Part shown: piece after piece, positions 1-9,449 of the stretch
How the letters are laid out: each line of letters starts with the position of its first letter
Position numbering within the stretch: the first letter of the stretch is position 1
Assembly (NCBI GenBank): GCA_030682255.1
Contig: JAUXOK010000028.1
Location: 1 to 64,000, forward strand
Reading direction: 5' to 3'
From: Bacteroidota bacterium
GTDB lineage: Bacteria; Bacteroidota; Bacteroidia; NS11-12g; UBA955
Length of the DNA: 64,000 nucleotides
The notes under the pieces: generated by a model
What the model was told of the DNA's origin: nothing
Databases searched by the model: none
Seen by the model: the letters and a program-made list of their open reading frames with translations, nothing else
Translations under genes and position numbers: made by a program

Positions 1-1
1 A

Positions 2-133
2 AGCACCAACGCATCGGCTGAATCATTTAATGCTAAGATAAAAGCATTTAGAGCACAACACAGAGGTGTCAGAGATATTAATTTATTCCTTTTTAGACTT
101 GCTAAAATATATGCTTACCCCACAACTATTTAA
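2..133 (+). pseudogene. C-terminal end of an ISL3-type transposase (continues left of window)
   Basis: An open frame enters from the left edge and stops with TAA at 131-133. It encodes 43 residues, with NASAESFNAKIKAFRAQ near the start and FLFRLAKIYA near the end. This is the conserved tail of ISL3-family (IS204/IS1001/IS1096/IS1165) DDE transposases. Only the last part lies in the window, so I cannot say whether the gene is intact upstream. The stop falls inside the oppositely oriented secreted-protein ORF at 126-491, so the insertion sequence end lies just right of here. I could not fix the terminal inverted repeat. Confidence 0.75.
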
Positions 134-491
134 CTTGATCCTTTATTTCTGCAAATGGTGGCAATCTTAAAATATTGTTAGAACCAAAAGGTGATAATGT
201 CGCATTATTTTCTAAAGATATAATACTAAAATCAGCTGAAGCGTAATTAACAACTTGATTATTGGATGATCCAATTGTTACACTGTGTTTAATAATAAGG
301 GTGTCCGCATTTAAAAGCGTAGTATTAGAACTACAAGAAAAAATTGCAGAATTTCCGATATTACCTGCTTGAGTTGTCCAACAAACGTTAGATTGAGATT
401 TTATGTTGAGAGATAAACATAATGATACACCTAATGCAATTAGATTTAAAAATGCGGTTTTAGTTTGTAGAGATGTAAATGAATTTTTCAT
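126..491 (-). pseudogene. secreted protein N-terminal fragment truncated by the insertion sequence
   Basis: The 121-residue frame begins with a lysine-containing N-terminus and a hydrophobic stretch (about residues 13-32) that reads as a signal peptide ending near NIKSQS. A Ser/Thr/Asn-rich region follows, like the start of a Bacteroidota surface protein. It then ends abruptly with a charged tail (KDQVK) inside the end of the transposase on the other strand. The short length and the overlap suggest that the 3' part was removed by the insertion. A TAnnTTTG promoter box lies at 519-526. The original function is not recognisable. Confidence 0.5.
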
Positions 492-518
492 ATAATTTGA
501 TTTAATAATTTAGTAGTG

Positions 519-526
519 CAAACATA
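519..526 (-). promoter_or_regulatory. Bacteroidota -7 box (TATGTTTG) for the truncated secreted protein
   Basis: TATGTTTG fits the TAnnTTTG consensus and lies 27 bases upstream of the ATG at 491 on the minus strand. Confidence 0.5.
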
Positions 527-790
527 GTATCAAATACCTAAAAAAAAATAAAAAAATAAAAAAAGACGTAAAAATCTTCTTAAAATATTGATTTTCAAGC
601 AGAAAAATTTTTTACAAACCAAAAAATAGTACTTTTTTTGCCTAAATATGAGTGCATCAACCTACAAAAAAACGCTCAAAAACGTCATGTTTTTATAAAA
701 ATGCATAAAACACTCATAAAAATGTATTCATTTTTTGAGATAAATCACTCAAAATAACAAAATACAATATCTCAACCATCATGAAATAAA

Positions 791-822
791 AAAAAGAGTA
801 TCAAATGAATGATACTCTTTTT
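791..822 (-). terminator. intrinsic terminator of the 846-1805 lipoprotein gene
   Basis: A perfect 12-bp inverted repeat (AAAAAGAGTATC, 8-base loop, GATACTCTTTTT) lies just past the stop codon. A/T runs flank both sides, so it could work in both directions. Confidence 0.8.
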
Positions 823-845
823 CAGAAAAATGAAAAATAATTTAA

Positions 846-1805
846 TTAGTTAACACAATTTTTAGATTTTCTTACATCCAAATGGATACCATAGAAATTA
901 TAAGAATCTACAGATGGAGACAAGCTCGTACCTTTATATGTTGTGAAATTTCCTGGAGCTGGATTTCCTGAAGGAGCAGCATCGTAACCTTGAATTTTAA
1001 CGGTTTCATCACCTTCTTGTAATTCCCATCCACCAGTTAATGAAATTTCGATTTTACCATTAACCAATTTAGCAGTTCCGATATCGATAGTTTGACCAGC
1101 ATATATAGTTACACCATTTGTTAAATCAGCATTTGCTGTGTATGTAGCCCAATTGCCTGGATTTATGTATCTTGAACCAGTAGCCCAAGCTGTTTCATCT
1201 TGCCAGCATTCATTATCTACTACTGGACATCCTGGAGCAGCAAATTCAATGATACCACATTCTGGAAATTGTGAAGCATTTTGTTTGTTGCCTTTTCCTC
1301 TTTTAAACAAAGCATATTGAACACCTACTTCATATTCTTGATCCATAACTAATCTAACCAATAGGTTATCACCACCAAAATTGATTTTGAATACTTCACC
1401 AGTATAACATATACCATTTGTTGATCCATCAATACCCCAACTAACAGTTACATTGGTCCAAGTGGTTCCGTTGTCTTGACTGTAATAAGCTCCTACAATG
1501 TGATCTCTTAGAGTACCAGCTTGTTCATCAGCAGCACATAAAATGCCATCAATAAAATTGAAATGACTCAATGCTGTTGTGCCAGCATTTCTTACAATTT
1601 TCCACTCCCACGCATAGCCAGTGATGTCTAGATTTGCATCATTAAATGGTTCGTTGTCAGATAAAAGATCCGCTGAGAAGTGAGTAGATGTAGCAGAAGT
1701 TCTAGCTTCTGTAGATAAATTGTTTGAAGGGTTTAATACTTCTTTTTTTTCACAGCCAAACAATGCAAGTACTGCAAGGGCTGAAATCATGATTCTTGTT
1801 TTCAT
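846..1805 (-). CDS. hypothetical secreted lipoprotein
   Basis: The 319-residue protein has a classical lipoprotein signal: a basic N-terminus, a hydrophobic core and the lipobox LFGC with Cys18. A Lys/Glu-rich segment follows the Cys, which in Bacteroidota can favour surface export. The mature part is rich in Trp, Asn, Gly and Thr and has scattered cysteines, suggesting a beta-rich domain. I recognise no named family. It is followed by a strong terminator. It lies 45 bases downstream of the T9SS protein at 1851-3758 on the same strand, so the two may be co-transcribed as a small exported-protein operon. Confidence 0.75.
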   Translation of the reverse strand: MKTRIMISALAVLALFGCEKKEVLNPSNNLSTEARTSATSTHFSADLLSDNEPFNDANLDITGYAWEWKIVRNAGTTALSHFNFIDGILCAADEQAGTLRDHIVGAYYSQDNGTTWTNVTVSWGIDGSTNGICYTGEVFKINFGGDNLLVRLVMDQEYEVGVQYALFKRGKGNKQNASQFPECGIIEFAAPGCPVVDNECWQDETAWATGSRYINPGNWATYTANADLTNGVTIYAGQTIDIGTAKLVNGKIEISLTGGWELQEGDETVKIQGYDAAPSGNPAPGNFTTYKGTSLSPSVDSYNFYGIHLDVRKSKNCVN

Positions 1806-1850
1806 TTATATATTATATAAATTAGGGTTTATTAATTTGAGATTTAATGA

Positions 1851-3758
1851 TTAATTTTTTGAAAATCTATTTACACTTACCAAACCGTTTTCATCAGAAA
1901 TCTTTAAGATGTATACACCATGGTCTAATCCTCTGATATCTAAAGATAAATTGTTTGTTTGATAATCGTTTACTACTTGAGTTAATACAACTTTACCTTG
2001 TAAATCTTGCACAGTTACAGTATAACTGTTTAATTCGATATCTAATAGATTAACATTGATTACTGCATGAGAAGGATTAGGAAATAATGTAACCTGATTG
2101 GTTAGAATGATGTTTCTGTTTACAAAGATTGAGTTACTCCAAGTAGCGTTGCCATCGTTGTCTACCAGTTTTAGTTTGTAGTAATTAATGCTAGCCAATG
2201 GATTGTTGTCTACGAAAGCATATTTTTTGAAACCATTGAAATCGCCAGTAGCATATATTTTACCTAATGGGAAATATTCTGCACCATTACCTGAACGGTA
2301 TATTTCATAGTGACTAAAATTAAATTCTTCTGTTACATCCCATTCTAAAACATTGGTTTGAGCAACAGCTTTACCAACAAAACGGGCGATTTTTACTGGA
2401 AGCGGTACAGTGATGTTGGCAATAAAAATAGCAGGTGGACTAAGCAATGCATAAGTTATTCCTCCTGAAATATAAGTTCCTGTGGCAATCACAGTGAAAT
2501 TTCTGTAACCTATTTCACCAGTACCTTGAATTGATGAATTTTTATATTGCATAGCATCCAAAAGGGTTTCAGCTTGCACTCTTGTCATAGTATCTGTTCC
2601 GTTATTAGCCGTAAATCTTAAAGTGTTAGAACCACTATTGAGAGAAACATTCAATGTATATATTATAGAGTTTAAAGTACAAGTAGAGTTATTTGGGTTG
2701 CTCAAGTTAATATTTAAATTACCGCCATTGATAATTAAAGACTCAGAATTGTTATTAATAATATCAGCAGTATTGTAAGTTACATTGATACCGTTTATTC
2801 TTGAAGTAAGATTTTGAGGATCTGAAAGCGTAATATTTTGACTTCCAACTGTAAAATTGTAAGCATTGTTGTTAGTTATCTCTACTGTATTATTAACAGA
2901 TGGATCGTTTGTATTTAAATCAACAACAATATTTGCAAGAATTGGAGGATCAATAAATGCAGTACCTTTAGAAAAAGCTAAGAAGAATTTTAAATTATCT
3001 GTTGTTGGCCCATTGTTTGCTGTTCTTTCGGCACCTAAACTTATTTCAAAACTTATTAAATTAGAAAAAGTAAATCTATATCTATAATCATTATTAACTA
3101 TACCTGCATATGTTGTATTGGTATTACCAGTGGCGACACTTGAATAAAAACTTAAAAAATTAGGATCTGTATTGTTGTATGCAGTTGAAGTTGAAAATGT
3201 CTCAAATGAATTGTAATTTCCTTTAGAGATTTTGACACTATTTCTCAAATTTCCAGAACCTTCTCTATCAATATCATAAATATTCAAAACAACATTATCT
3301 AATGTTACTGGACTATAAGTAGAGCTTGAACCAAATTTAGTTACAAATTCAAATTTAAATCTTTTGTATGCTGAAGAGCCAGTTCCTTGAGGAGTTGTAA
3401 CAGTTAAAGCTGGAGAAAACATGCTATCTATTCCTGAAGCACGAGTTGCGCTTGAACTACTCCAATTTTGATCAAAAACTTCAGAAGATCCTGAAGTACC
3501 ATCCATATTTGTTACAATACAATCCATTACTTGACCATCAACTGTAATTACATTGGTATACAAAACTTGAGAACCAGCAGTATTTAAAGTTCCAGTTCCA
3601 GGAATAAGTGATTGATTGTTTGCTGAGAAATTAAGTGGGGCGAAGTTTACATTGAAAACCTGTGCACTTAAAATTGAAGAGGTCATTAAAAGACCTAAAA
3701 AGAAGAGCTTACCTAATAAGCTGTTTTGAAACTGTTTTGTAAAATTTAAACTTTTCAT
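1851..3758 (-). CDS. secreted protein with T9SS type A C-terminal sorting domain
   Basis: The 635-residue protein starts with a signal peptide (hydrophobic through about residue 32, ending at LSAQ). A long Ser/Thr/Asn-rich beta region follows. The last ~80 residues form a type A T9SS sorting domain: LFPNPSHAVINVNL, then TVTVQDLQGKVV, then GVYILKISDENG. The segment around residues 460-545 (KIARFVGKAVAQTNVLEWDV and following) is the linker domain often found before this sorting domain. The product is therefore predicted to cross the outer membrane and to be released or surface-attached. No catalytic domain is visible. A promoter box lies at 3781-3788. Confidence 0.85.
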   Translation of the reverse strand: MKSLNFTKQFQNSLLGKLFFLGLLMTSSILSAQVFNVNFAPLNFSANNQSLIPGTGTLNTAGSQVLYTNVITVDGQVMDCIVTNMDGTSGSSEVFDQNWSSSSATRASGIDSMFSPALTVTTPQGTGSSAYKRFKFEFVTKFGSSSTYSPVTLDNVVLNIYDIDREGSGNLRNSVKISKGNYNSFETFSTSTAYNNTDPNFLSFYSSVATGNTNTTYAGIVNNDYRYRFTFSNLISFEISLGAERTANNGPTTDNLKFFLAFSKGTAFIDPPILANIVVDLNTNDPSVNNTVEITNNNAYNFTVGSQNITLSDPQNLTSRINGINVTYNTADIINNNSESLIINGGNLNINLSNPNNSTCTLNSIIYTLNVSLNSGSNTLRFTANNGTDTMTRVQAETLLDAMQYKNSSIQGTGEIGYRNFTVIATGTYISGGITYALLSPPAIFIANITVPLPVKIARFVGKAVAQTNVLEWDVTEEFNFSHYEIYRSGNGAEYFPLGKIYATGDFNGFKKYAFVDNNPLASINYYKLKLVDNDGNATWSNSIFVNRNIILTNQVTLFPNPSHAVINVNLLDIELNSYTVTVQDLQGKVVLTQVVNDYQTNNLSLDIRGLDHGVYILKISDENGLVSVNRFSKN

Positions 3759-3780
3759 AATTTGTGAAATTTTGTTTCGG

Positions 3781-3788
3781 CAAAACTA
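3781..3788 (-). promoter_or_regulatory. Bacteroidota -7 box (TAGTTTTG) for the T9SS protein gene
   Basis: TAGTTTTG matches TAnnTTTG and lies 22 bases upstream of the minus-strand ATG at 3758. Confidence 0.55.
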
Positions 3789-4344
3789 GTATAAAAAACT
3801 TATTAAATAAAAATATTTTGGTATTAATTTTATGTTAATTAATATAATAAATTGATTTTCAGTCTAATAAAATCTGTTGATAACATTTTTTTATTTAATT
3901 TTTGGGTAAAAAAACTTAGTTTTTACCCACTTTTTTATACTAAAAGCAAGCTAATAAGCTTATTTTATCCACAAAACATCAAAATGAGTAGTATTTTATA
4001 CAAGTGTATTTAACACTTAATCTTTGTAGTTTAAAAACATAGCCTGTGAAATGATACAATTGATATACAATACACATACAATATTTGATGTAATACAGTT
4101 GTATATTGATTTCAATTTTTTATATTTTCATTGTCAATAATTCAAACTCTGGTATTAATCAACTAGGTCAAATTTTTTAACATGTTTTAATATTCCAACA
4201 ATTTGAATTACTTAAGCCATTTAGTTAATTTAATAATTCATTTCAAAATCATTTTTTTTGAAAGATACAATCATTCAAATTTTAATATATTTAATAGTTC
4301 AAAAAACATTTAGAAATAAGGGCTAAAAAAAAAATAAAAAAAAG

Positions 4345-4375
4345 TTTCAACATATAAAACGTTCCTATATTTTTG
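4345..4375 (+). promoter_or_regulatory. promoter TTTC-N19-TATTTTTG
   Basis: A -33-like TTTC and a consensus -7 box TATTTTTG are separated by 19 bases. They lie 20 bases upstream of the ATG at 4396. Confidence 0.6.
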
Positions 4376-4395
4376 CAACATCATTTCATCACTCA

Positions 4396-4719
4396 ATGGA
4401 CAAAAAAAGAAGAATAGTTGATTACAGTAATGTTCCCGAAAACATCTTAAATATGTTAGGCGAATTATACCCATATGGTTACGACAAAGACATCATCAAA
4501 TTCCCTAATGCTAAAGGGGAACTTATCTCTGCTGTAAGAGTGGAAACAGATGATACCATCTTTTTAATTAAGGTATCTTCTCAACTCAAACAAATGTTTG
4601 ATGATCTAGAAGTTGAAGAATTTGATTTTAGCGGAGAAGAGAAAGACGAAATATCTTCTGATGACGATGATGAAGATCAATTCAGTAAGGATAAACCTAC
4701 TGATGATTATGAAGATTAA
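4396..4719 (+). CDS. conserved hypothetical acidic protein
   Basis: The 107-residue cytoplasmic protein has a basic first few residues, a compact middle (NVPENILNMLGELYPYGYD; then ETDDTIFLIKVS) and a very acidic low-complexity C-terminus with a DDDDED run. This looks like a small Bacteroidota-specific protein of unknown function that I cannot name. Its stop overlaps the stop of the convergent murF by four bases. It has its own promoter, so it is probably a single-gene transcript. Confidence 0.75.
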   Translation: MDKKRRIVDYSNVPENILNMLGELYPYGYDKDIIKFPNAKGELISAVRVETDDTIFLIKVSSQLKQMFDDLEVEEFDFSGEEKDEISSDDDDEDQFSKDKPTDDYED

Positions 4720-5999
4720 AAACAATCTTTAAAATCTTCCATTTTCATTCCTCTAGAGCCCTTTAACAACACTTTTAATTTTTGGTACCTTTTTTCTTTG
4801 AAATAAACCAATGCATCTGGTTTATTTTCAAAAATCTTTATTCTAGGATTTGTATTTTGGCATCTTGCAAATGCTTTACCCACTAATACAACTTCTTGAA
4901 AATTAAATTTATTAGCACATAAGTCTAAAATATACTGATGTTCTTCTAACTCGTGTTTACCCAACTCAAACATATCACCAAGTACAACCAACTTTGTATC
5001 GTGCTTCATTTCATCAAATGTATTTAAAGCCACTTCGACACTGCTTGGATTTGCATTGTAGGCATCTAACAATATTTGATTACCATGGCTTGTTTGTATA
5101 AATTGCGAACGGTTATTTTGTGGCGAATACGCATGGATTGCTGAAGCCATATCATCTAACGTTACCTCAAAATATTCACCAATGCATATTGCTGCCATGA
5201 TGTTTTGTAAATTATGTCTGCCAGGTAAACAAGATTCAAATAACACACCTTTGTATCTAAATGCTATTTGAGGCACTGTTTCTAAATCTTGTATTTCGGA
5301 ATTTTCTGTTGTATAAGTTCTAAAATCACGCATGCGTTTACTCATGTTTTCTAACCAAATATCATCTCTATTTACAAAAGATATCCCATTGTTTTTGATT
5401 AAAAAATCGAACAATTCACTTTCTGCTTTTGCAACACCTTCTATGCTGCCAAAACCTTCTAAATGCTCTTTGCCTATATTGGTTATTAAACCAAATTCGG
5501 GTAATGCAATATCACATAACTCCTGAATATCGCCTGCTTTATTTGCCCCAAATTCAATAATGGCTAATTCATGGTCTGATTGAAGTTTCAATAATGTTAA
5601 TGGAACACCAATATGATTATTAAAATTACCCACTGTTGAATAGGTCTTATATTTCTTTGATAAAACTAAATTCAGTAACTCCTTGGTGGTAGTTTTGCCG
5701 TTACTCCCTCCTATTGCAATGATTTTTGTTTTTAAAACTTTTCTGTGATGGTTTGCTAATTTTTGTAAAGTTGTTAAAACATCATCTACCATTATAAATC
5801 GTTCGTTCTCTTCTATCAATTCATCTACGATTGCATAAGATGCACCACTTTCAATAGCTTGTTTTGCAAAAAGATTGCCATTGAAATTTTCTCCCTTTAA
5901 TGCAAAAAAAATAGCTCCAGCTTCCAATTTTCTTGTATCGGTAAATATCCTTTGATTACATTGTTTAAAAATTTCGTATAATTGATTGATTGGACTCAT
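4716..5999 (-). CDS. murF: UDP-N-acetylmuramoyl-tripeptide--D-alanyl-D-alanine ligase (MurF)
   Basis: MurF adds D-Ala-D-Ala to the UDP-MurNAc-tripeptide, the last cytoplasmic step of peptidoglycan precursor synthesis. The 427-residue length is usual. The N-terminal substrate domain carries the DTRKLEAGAIFFALKG motif (residues 21-36). The ATP-binding loop GGSNGKTTTKELL is at about 97-109. The central-domain NFNNHIGVPLTLL segment and the C-terminal LLDAYNANPSS and VLGDMFELG motifs are present. It stands apart from a dcw-type cell-wall cluster. A promoter box TATATTTG is at 6011-6018, divergent from the next gene. Confidence 0.95.
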   Translation of the reverse strand: MSPINQLYEIFKQCNQRIFTDTRKLEAGAIFFALKGENFNGNLFAKQAIESGASYAIVDELIEENERFIMVDDVLTTLQKLANHHRKVLKTKIIAIGGSNGKTTTKELLNLVLSKKYKTYSTVGNFNNHIGVPLTLLKLQSDHELAIIEFGANKAGDIQELCDIALPEFGLITNIGKEHLEGFGSIEGVAKAESELFDFLIKNNGISFVNRDDIWLENMSKRMRDFRTYTTENSEIQDLETVPQIAFRYKGVLFESCLPGRHNLQNIMAAICIGEYFEVTLDDMASAIHAYSPQNNRSQFIQTSHGNQILLDAYNANPSSVEVALNTFDEMKHDTKLVVLGDMFELGKHELEEHQYILDLCANKFNFQEVVLVGKAFARCQNTNPRIKIFENKPDALVYFKEKRYQKLKVLLKGSRGMKMEDFKDCF

Positions 6000-6010
6000 A
6001 TAATTTGGTT

Positions 6011-6018
6011 CAAATATA
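6011..6018 (-). promoter_or_regulatory. murF -7 box (TATATTTG)
   Basis: A consensus TAnnTTTG lies 11 bases upstream of the murF ATG on the minus strand. Confidence 0.6.
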
Positions 6019-6065
6019 AGATTGACATTTGTTTATAAAAAAAATAACTTTTAACATGCAACAAA

Positions 6066-6097
6066 TTTGGAAAACTTGTGTCTTATATTTAAATTTG
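6066..6097 (+). promoter_or_regulatory. promoter TTTG-N20-TAAATTTG
   Basis: Both Bacteroidota elements are present in perfect form: TTTG at 6066-6069 and TAAATTTG at 6090-6097. They sit 17 bases ahead of the ATG at 6115. This is a useful local reference for judging the CRISPR promoters. Confidence 0.7.
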
Positions 6098-6114
6098 TTA
6101 AATTATAAAAAAAA

Positions 6115-8454
6115 ATGCCTGTTAAAAATTATTTATTTATTGTAATCTTTGCTTTTTTTGGTTCAATTAATGGACAATCTATTAAATATAAATTATTAGA
6201 TAGTTTAAATTTTGTTGACCAAAATCTTAATCCCCTAAATAAAGCAACTTCTGGCGGATATCATTGTCCTCAGTTTAGCACTTGCGATCTAGATGGAGAC
6301 GGAAAAAAAGATATTGTTATTTATGACAAATTAGATGGCAGCATTTCCACGTATATTAATAAAGGCAATTTTGGGGAAATTAATTATAAATTAGACAATA
6401 GATATGCAAGCTATTTTCCAAAAATGAGGCCTTTCGGTTGGATGCTGATGAGAGATTATAACAACGATGGTTATGAGGATATTTTTACCATTGGAGACCA
6501 AGGTTATATTGTATATAAAAATATTTCTTACACCGTTTCTGGCAGACCTGCATTTGTTTTAACAGAACAGCTTCAATATAGAAATATGTTTCCTAAAGGC
6601 TCCTTTATTGAATTCAATTCCTTATCTACTCCCTCTATTCATTTACCTGGCATTTATGACATAGATGGCGATGGCGATTTAGACATCATGAGTTATTCTA
6701 ATGTTGGTGGCGCTATTCAATTGTATTTAAATGCTCAAGTTGAAAAAGGCTTACCTTCAGACAGCATGCGTTTTTTTCAGGTAGATTTATGTTGGGGATA
6801 TTTTTTGGATTTTGATTGTAATGGCTATTTATTTAATGAATGCAGAGCAAATTCAAACAGAAATTATGATTTATCTAGACACACTGCTGGTTCTTCTATT
6901 ACACTTTACGATGCTGACAATGATGGGGATATAGATTTACTTTTAGGAAATGAAGGTTGTAGCCACATGACATTAATTAAAAATGCTAAAACTTTAAATT
7001 CAAGAGGCTATGATTCTTTTTTTGTAGCCGATACTTTATTTGTTAATGCCAATAACAGGGCTTCAGTAGCAATATATCCAGCAGGATACTTTTTAGACAT
7101 CGACAATGATGGAATCAGAGATATGATTTATGCCCCTAATTCAGTAAACAATCTCTATATCACTAAAGAAATGCAACAAATCAAATGGTTCAAAAACACT
7201 GGTGCTGATAATTTTCCTATTTGGGCTCAACAAGAAGTTTTATTTACAAATGATTTTATAGATAATGGCAATAGAAGCAGTTGGGCCGCTGCCGATTGGG
7301 ATAAAGATGGCGATTTAGATTTGATTTGTGCTACAAATGGAGATAAACTAATATCCAAAGATACAGCTGATAGAATATATTTGTATGAAAATATTGGCAC
7401 ATCAAAATCCCCAAAATTTATATTAAAAAATCAAGATTTCGGCAATCTAAGAACTGAAAGAATCATTAATTTAACAATTGAAATAGCCGATATGGACAAT
7501 GATGGCAAATTAGATTTGGTTTGTGGAAACGAAAAAGGTGAAATCATGTATTATAAAAACACCTCTAATACTAACAGCACCCTATCTCCTACATTTACAT
7601 TTTCAAACACCACTTTTCCTGGTTTTAATATCGATATTGGTTCATACAGTGCTCCAGCTGTGGCAGATATCAATAAAGATGGTTTATTAGATTTAGTAAT
7701 TGGCAGAAACGACAGCATGATTTCATACTATAGAAACTCAGGCACTTTAACAAATCCTGATTTTATGATAGTAACCAATCGTTTTGGAAATGTTAAACCG
7801 ATTGATTCTATAGGTTTTCAATATATTTACGATGATACTTTTGCTGTAATAGGATATTATCCTGTTTTTGAAAAATATGTACACTCCAAACCCCGTATTG
7901 CTGATTTAAATGGAGACGGCAAACTAGAATTAATTGTAGGCAACTCTTTAGGTACTTTGAGGCTTTATGAAATTGATGGCACTGCACCTAACTCAACCTT
8001 TAAAAACATCGATAGTTTTGTTTATCAAAAATTGTTTCAAGGGCAAATCAATCATCAATTGGATTTTGGTAGTTTTATTTCACCGTGTTTGGCTGATTTA
8101 GATGGCGACACAGTGCCTGAAATATTAGTATCCATCAACCGAGGGGGCATCATGTATTTAACACCCGATTTCAAATATTCACATAACATCAATATCAAAG
8201 ATATTTCTAAATCAATTCAAATTAATGGCTATCCAAACCCTACATCAAATAAAATAGAGTTTAATATTAATCCCGATGATTTAAATAGCTTATATCTTAT
8301 CAATACATTGGGACAATCGTTTGATGTTATATTAAATACTCAATCCACTGTTTTATCTATTGACACTGAATTATTAAATTCAGGTTTTTACATCATTCAA
8401 TTCAAAACCAAAGACCAAAAATCATTTACTTCAAAGTTTCAAGTTATCAAATAA
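6115..8454 (+). CDS. secreted FG-GAP/VCBS repeat protein with T9SS-type C-terminus
   Basis: The 779-residue protein begins with a signal peptide (hydrophobic residues about 6-20, ending INGQ). Many integrin-like FG-GAP/VCBS repeats follow, each with a calcium-binding DxDxDG-like loop: DLDGDGKKDIV, DIDGDGDLDIM, DADNDGDIDLL, DWDKDGDLDLI, DMDNDGKLDLV, DINKDGLLDLV, DLNGDGKLELI. This predicts a beta-propeller, calcium-stabilised surface protein. The last ~75 residues (GYPNPTSNKIEFNI ... GFYIIQFKT) match the T9SS type A sorting domain. It has its own promoter. Confidence 0.9.
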   Translation: MPVKNYLFIVIFAFFGSINGQSIKYKLLDSLNFVDQNLNPLNKATSGGYHCPQFSTCDLDGDGKKDIVIYDKLDGSISTYINKGNFGEINYKLDNRYASYFPKMRPFGWMLMRDYNNDGYEDIFTIGDQGYIVYKNISYTVSGRPAFVLTEQLQYRNMFPKGSFIEFNSLSTPSIHLPGIYDIDGDGDLDIMSYSNVGGAIQLYLNAQVEKGLPSDSMRFFQVDLCWGYFLDFDCNGYLFNECRANSNRNYDLSRHTAGSSITLYDADNDGDIDLLLGNEGCSHMTLIKNAKTLNSRGYDSFFVADTLFVNANNRASVAIYPAGYFLDIDNDGIRDMIYAPNSVNNLYITKEMQQIKWFKNTGADNFPIWAQQEVLFTNDFIDNGNRSSWAAADWDKDGDLDLICATNGDKLISKDTADRIYLYENIGTSKSPKFILKNQDFGNLRTERIINLTIEIADMDNDGKLDLVCGNEKGEIMYYKNTSNTNSTLSPTFTFSNTTFPGFNIDIGSYSAPAVADINKDGLLDLVIGRNDSMISYYRNSGTLTNPDFMIVTNRFGNVKPIDSIGFQYIYDDTFAVIGYYPVFEKYVHSKPRIADLNGDGKLELIVGNSLGTLRLYEIDGTAPNSTFKNIDSFVYQKLFQGQINHQLDFGSFISPCLADLDGDTVPEILVSINRGGIMYLTPDFKYSHNINIKDISKSIQINGYPNPTSNKIEFNINPDDLNSLYLINTLGQSFDVILNTQSTVLSIDTELLNSGFYIIQFKTKDQKSFTSKFQVIK

Positions 8455-8483
8455 TTTTGCCTAAAATAATTAGTAAAATTGTC

Positions 8484-8491
8484 TAATTTCG
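8484..8491 (+). promoter_or_regulatory. possible -7 box (TAATTTCG) for the dehydrogenase gene
   Basis: The box differs from TAnnTTTG at one position and lies 16 bases before the ATG at 8508. Confidence 0.35.
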
Positions 8492-8507
8492 CAACTTTAA
8501 ATTTAAC

Positions 8508-9395
8508 ATGAAAAATATATCTGTAATAGGTTGCGGAACTATGGGAAATGGCATTGCGCATGTGTTTGCAATGAATGGTTTTAAAGTTCAATTGATCGAC
8601 ATCAACGAAGTAGCGTTACAAAAAGCGCTCGAAAAAATTAGCAATAATCTGGAAAGACAAGTTGGTAAACAAGTTATCACAGCTGAACAAAAAACAGAAA
8701 CTTTAGCCAATATTAACACTACTACCGATTTAAAAACTGGCGTAGGCAATGCTGATTTAGTCATCGAAGCAGCTACTGAAAATATCAATATTAAATTACA
8801 ACTTTTTAAAGATATAGATGCTAATGCACCATCTCATTGTATTTTATCTTCTAATACTTCATCAATCAGCATTACTAAAATTGCTGCTCAAACGAATAGA
8901 CCCGACAAAGTGATTGGTATGCATTTTATGAATCCTGTACCTGTCATGAAATTAGTTGAAGTTATCAATGGTTATAAAACCTCTAAAGAAGTTACCGAAA
9001 CTATCATGACTTTGAGCAAAAACATTGGTAAAACCCCTACCCTTGTAAACGACTATCCTGGGTTTGTTGCCAATAGAATTTTAATGCCCATGATAAATGA
9101 AGCAATCATCACTTTAAACGAAGGTGTAGCTGGTGTTGAAGAAATAGACACCGTTATGAAATTAGGTATGGCACATCCTATGGGTCCGCTTCAATTGGCA
9201 GATTTCATTGGTTTAGATGTTTGTTTGGCTATCATGAATGTTTTAAACGATGGTTTAGGTAATCCTAAATATGCACCAAGTCCGTTGTTGATTAACATGG
9301 TTACATCTGGTGATTTAGGCATTAAATCAGGCAGAGGATTTTATGATTACTCACATGGTGGCAAAGAACTAGTTGTTGCGCCAAACTTCAAATAA
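8508..9395 (+). CDS. hbd: 3-hydroxyacyl-CoA (3-hydroxybutyryl-CoA) dehydrogenase
   Basis: The enzyme oxidises 3-hydroxyacyl-CoA with NAD, or runs the reverse reaction, in fatty-acid degradation or butyrate-type metabolism. The 295-residue length is that of the stand-alone enzyme. The N-terminal Rossmann motif VIGCGTMGNGIA (residues 6-17) is intact. The catalytic region has ILSSNTSSISI and GMHFMNPVPVM, which includes the active His. The C-terminal helical domain has GFVANRILMPMINEA and HPMGPLQLADFIGLD. It is followed by miaA 54 bases later on the same strand, with no clear terminator between. The exact physiological substrate cannot be read from sequence. Confidence 0.92.
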   Translation: MKNISVIGCGTMGNGIAHVFAMNGFKVQLIDINEVALQKALEKISNNLERQVGKQVITAEQKTETLANINTTTDLKTGVGNADLVIEAATENINIKLQLFKDIDANAPSHCILSSNTSSISITKIAAQTNRPDKVIGMHFMNPVPVMKLVEVINGYKTSKEVTETIMTLSKNIGKTPTLVNDYPGFVANRILMPMINEAIITLNEGVAGVEEIDTVMKLGMAHPMGPLQLADFIGLDVCLAIMNVLNDGLGNPKYAPSPLLINMVTSGDLGIKSGRGFYDYSHGGKELVVAPNFK

Positions 9396-9449
9396 TAGAT
9401 ATACATCAAGCTTATTTCAACCTAAAAGATATCTTTACAATATCCTTTT

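Larger units (their letters stand above)
492..845. other. AT-rich intergenic region
   Basis: No coding frame is supported. The stretch contains A-runs, the promoter of the left gene (519-526) and the terminator of the right gene (791-822). Nothing else is recognised. Confidence 0.6.
3759..4395. other. 637-bp AT-rich intergenic region between divergent genes
   Basis: No coding frame is credible. The stretch holds divergent promoters (3781-3788 minus, 4345-4375 plus) and much low-complexity A/T sequence. No RNA gene or repeat is recognised in it. Confidence 0.6.
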
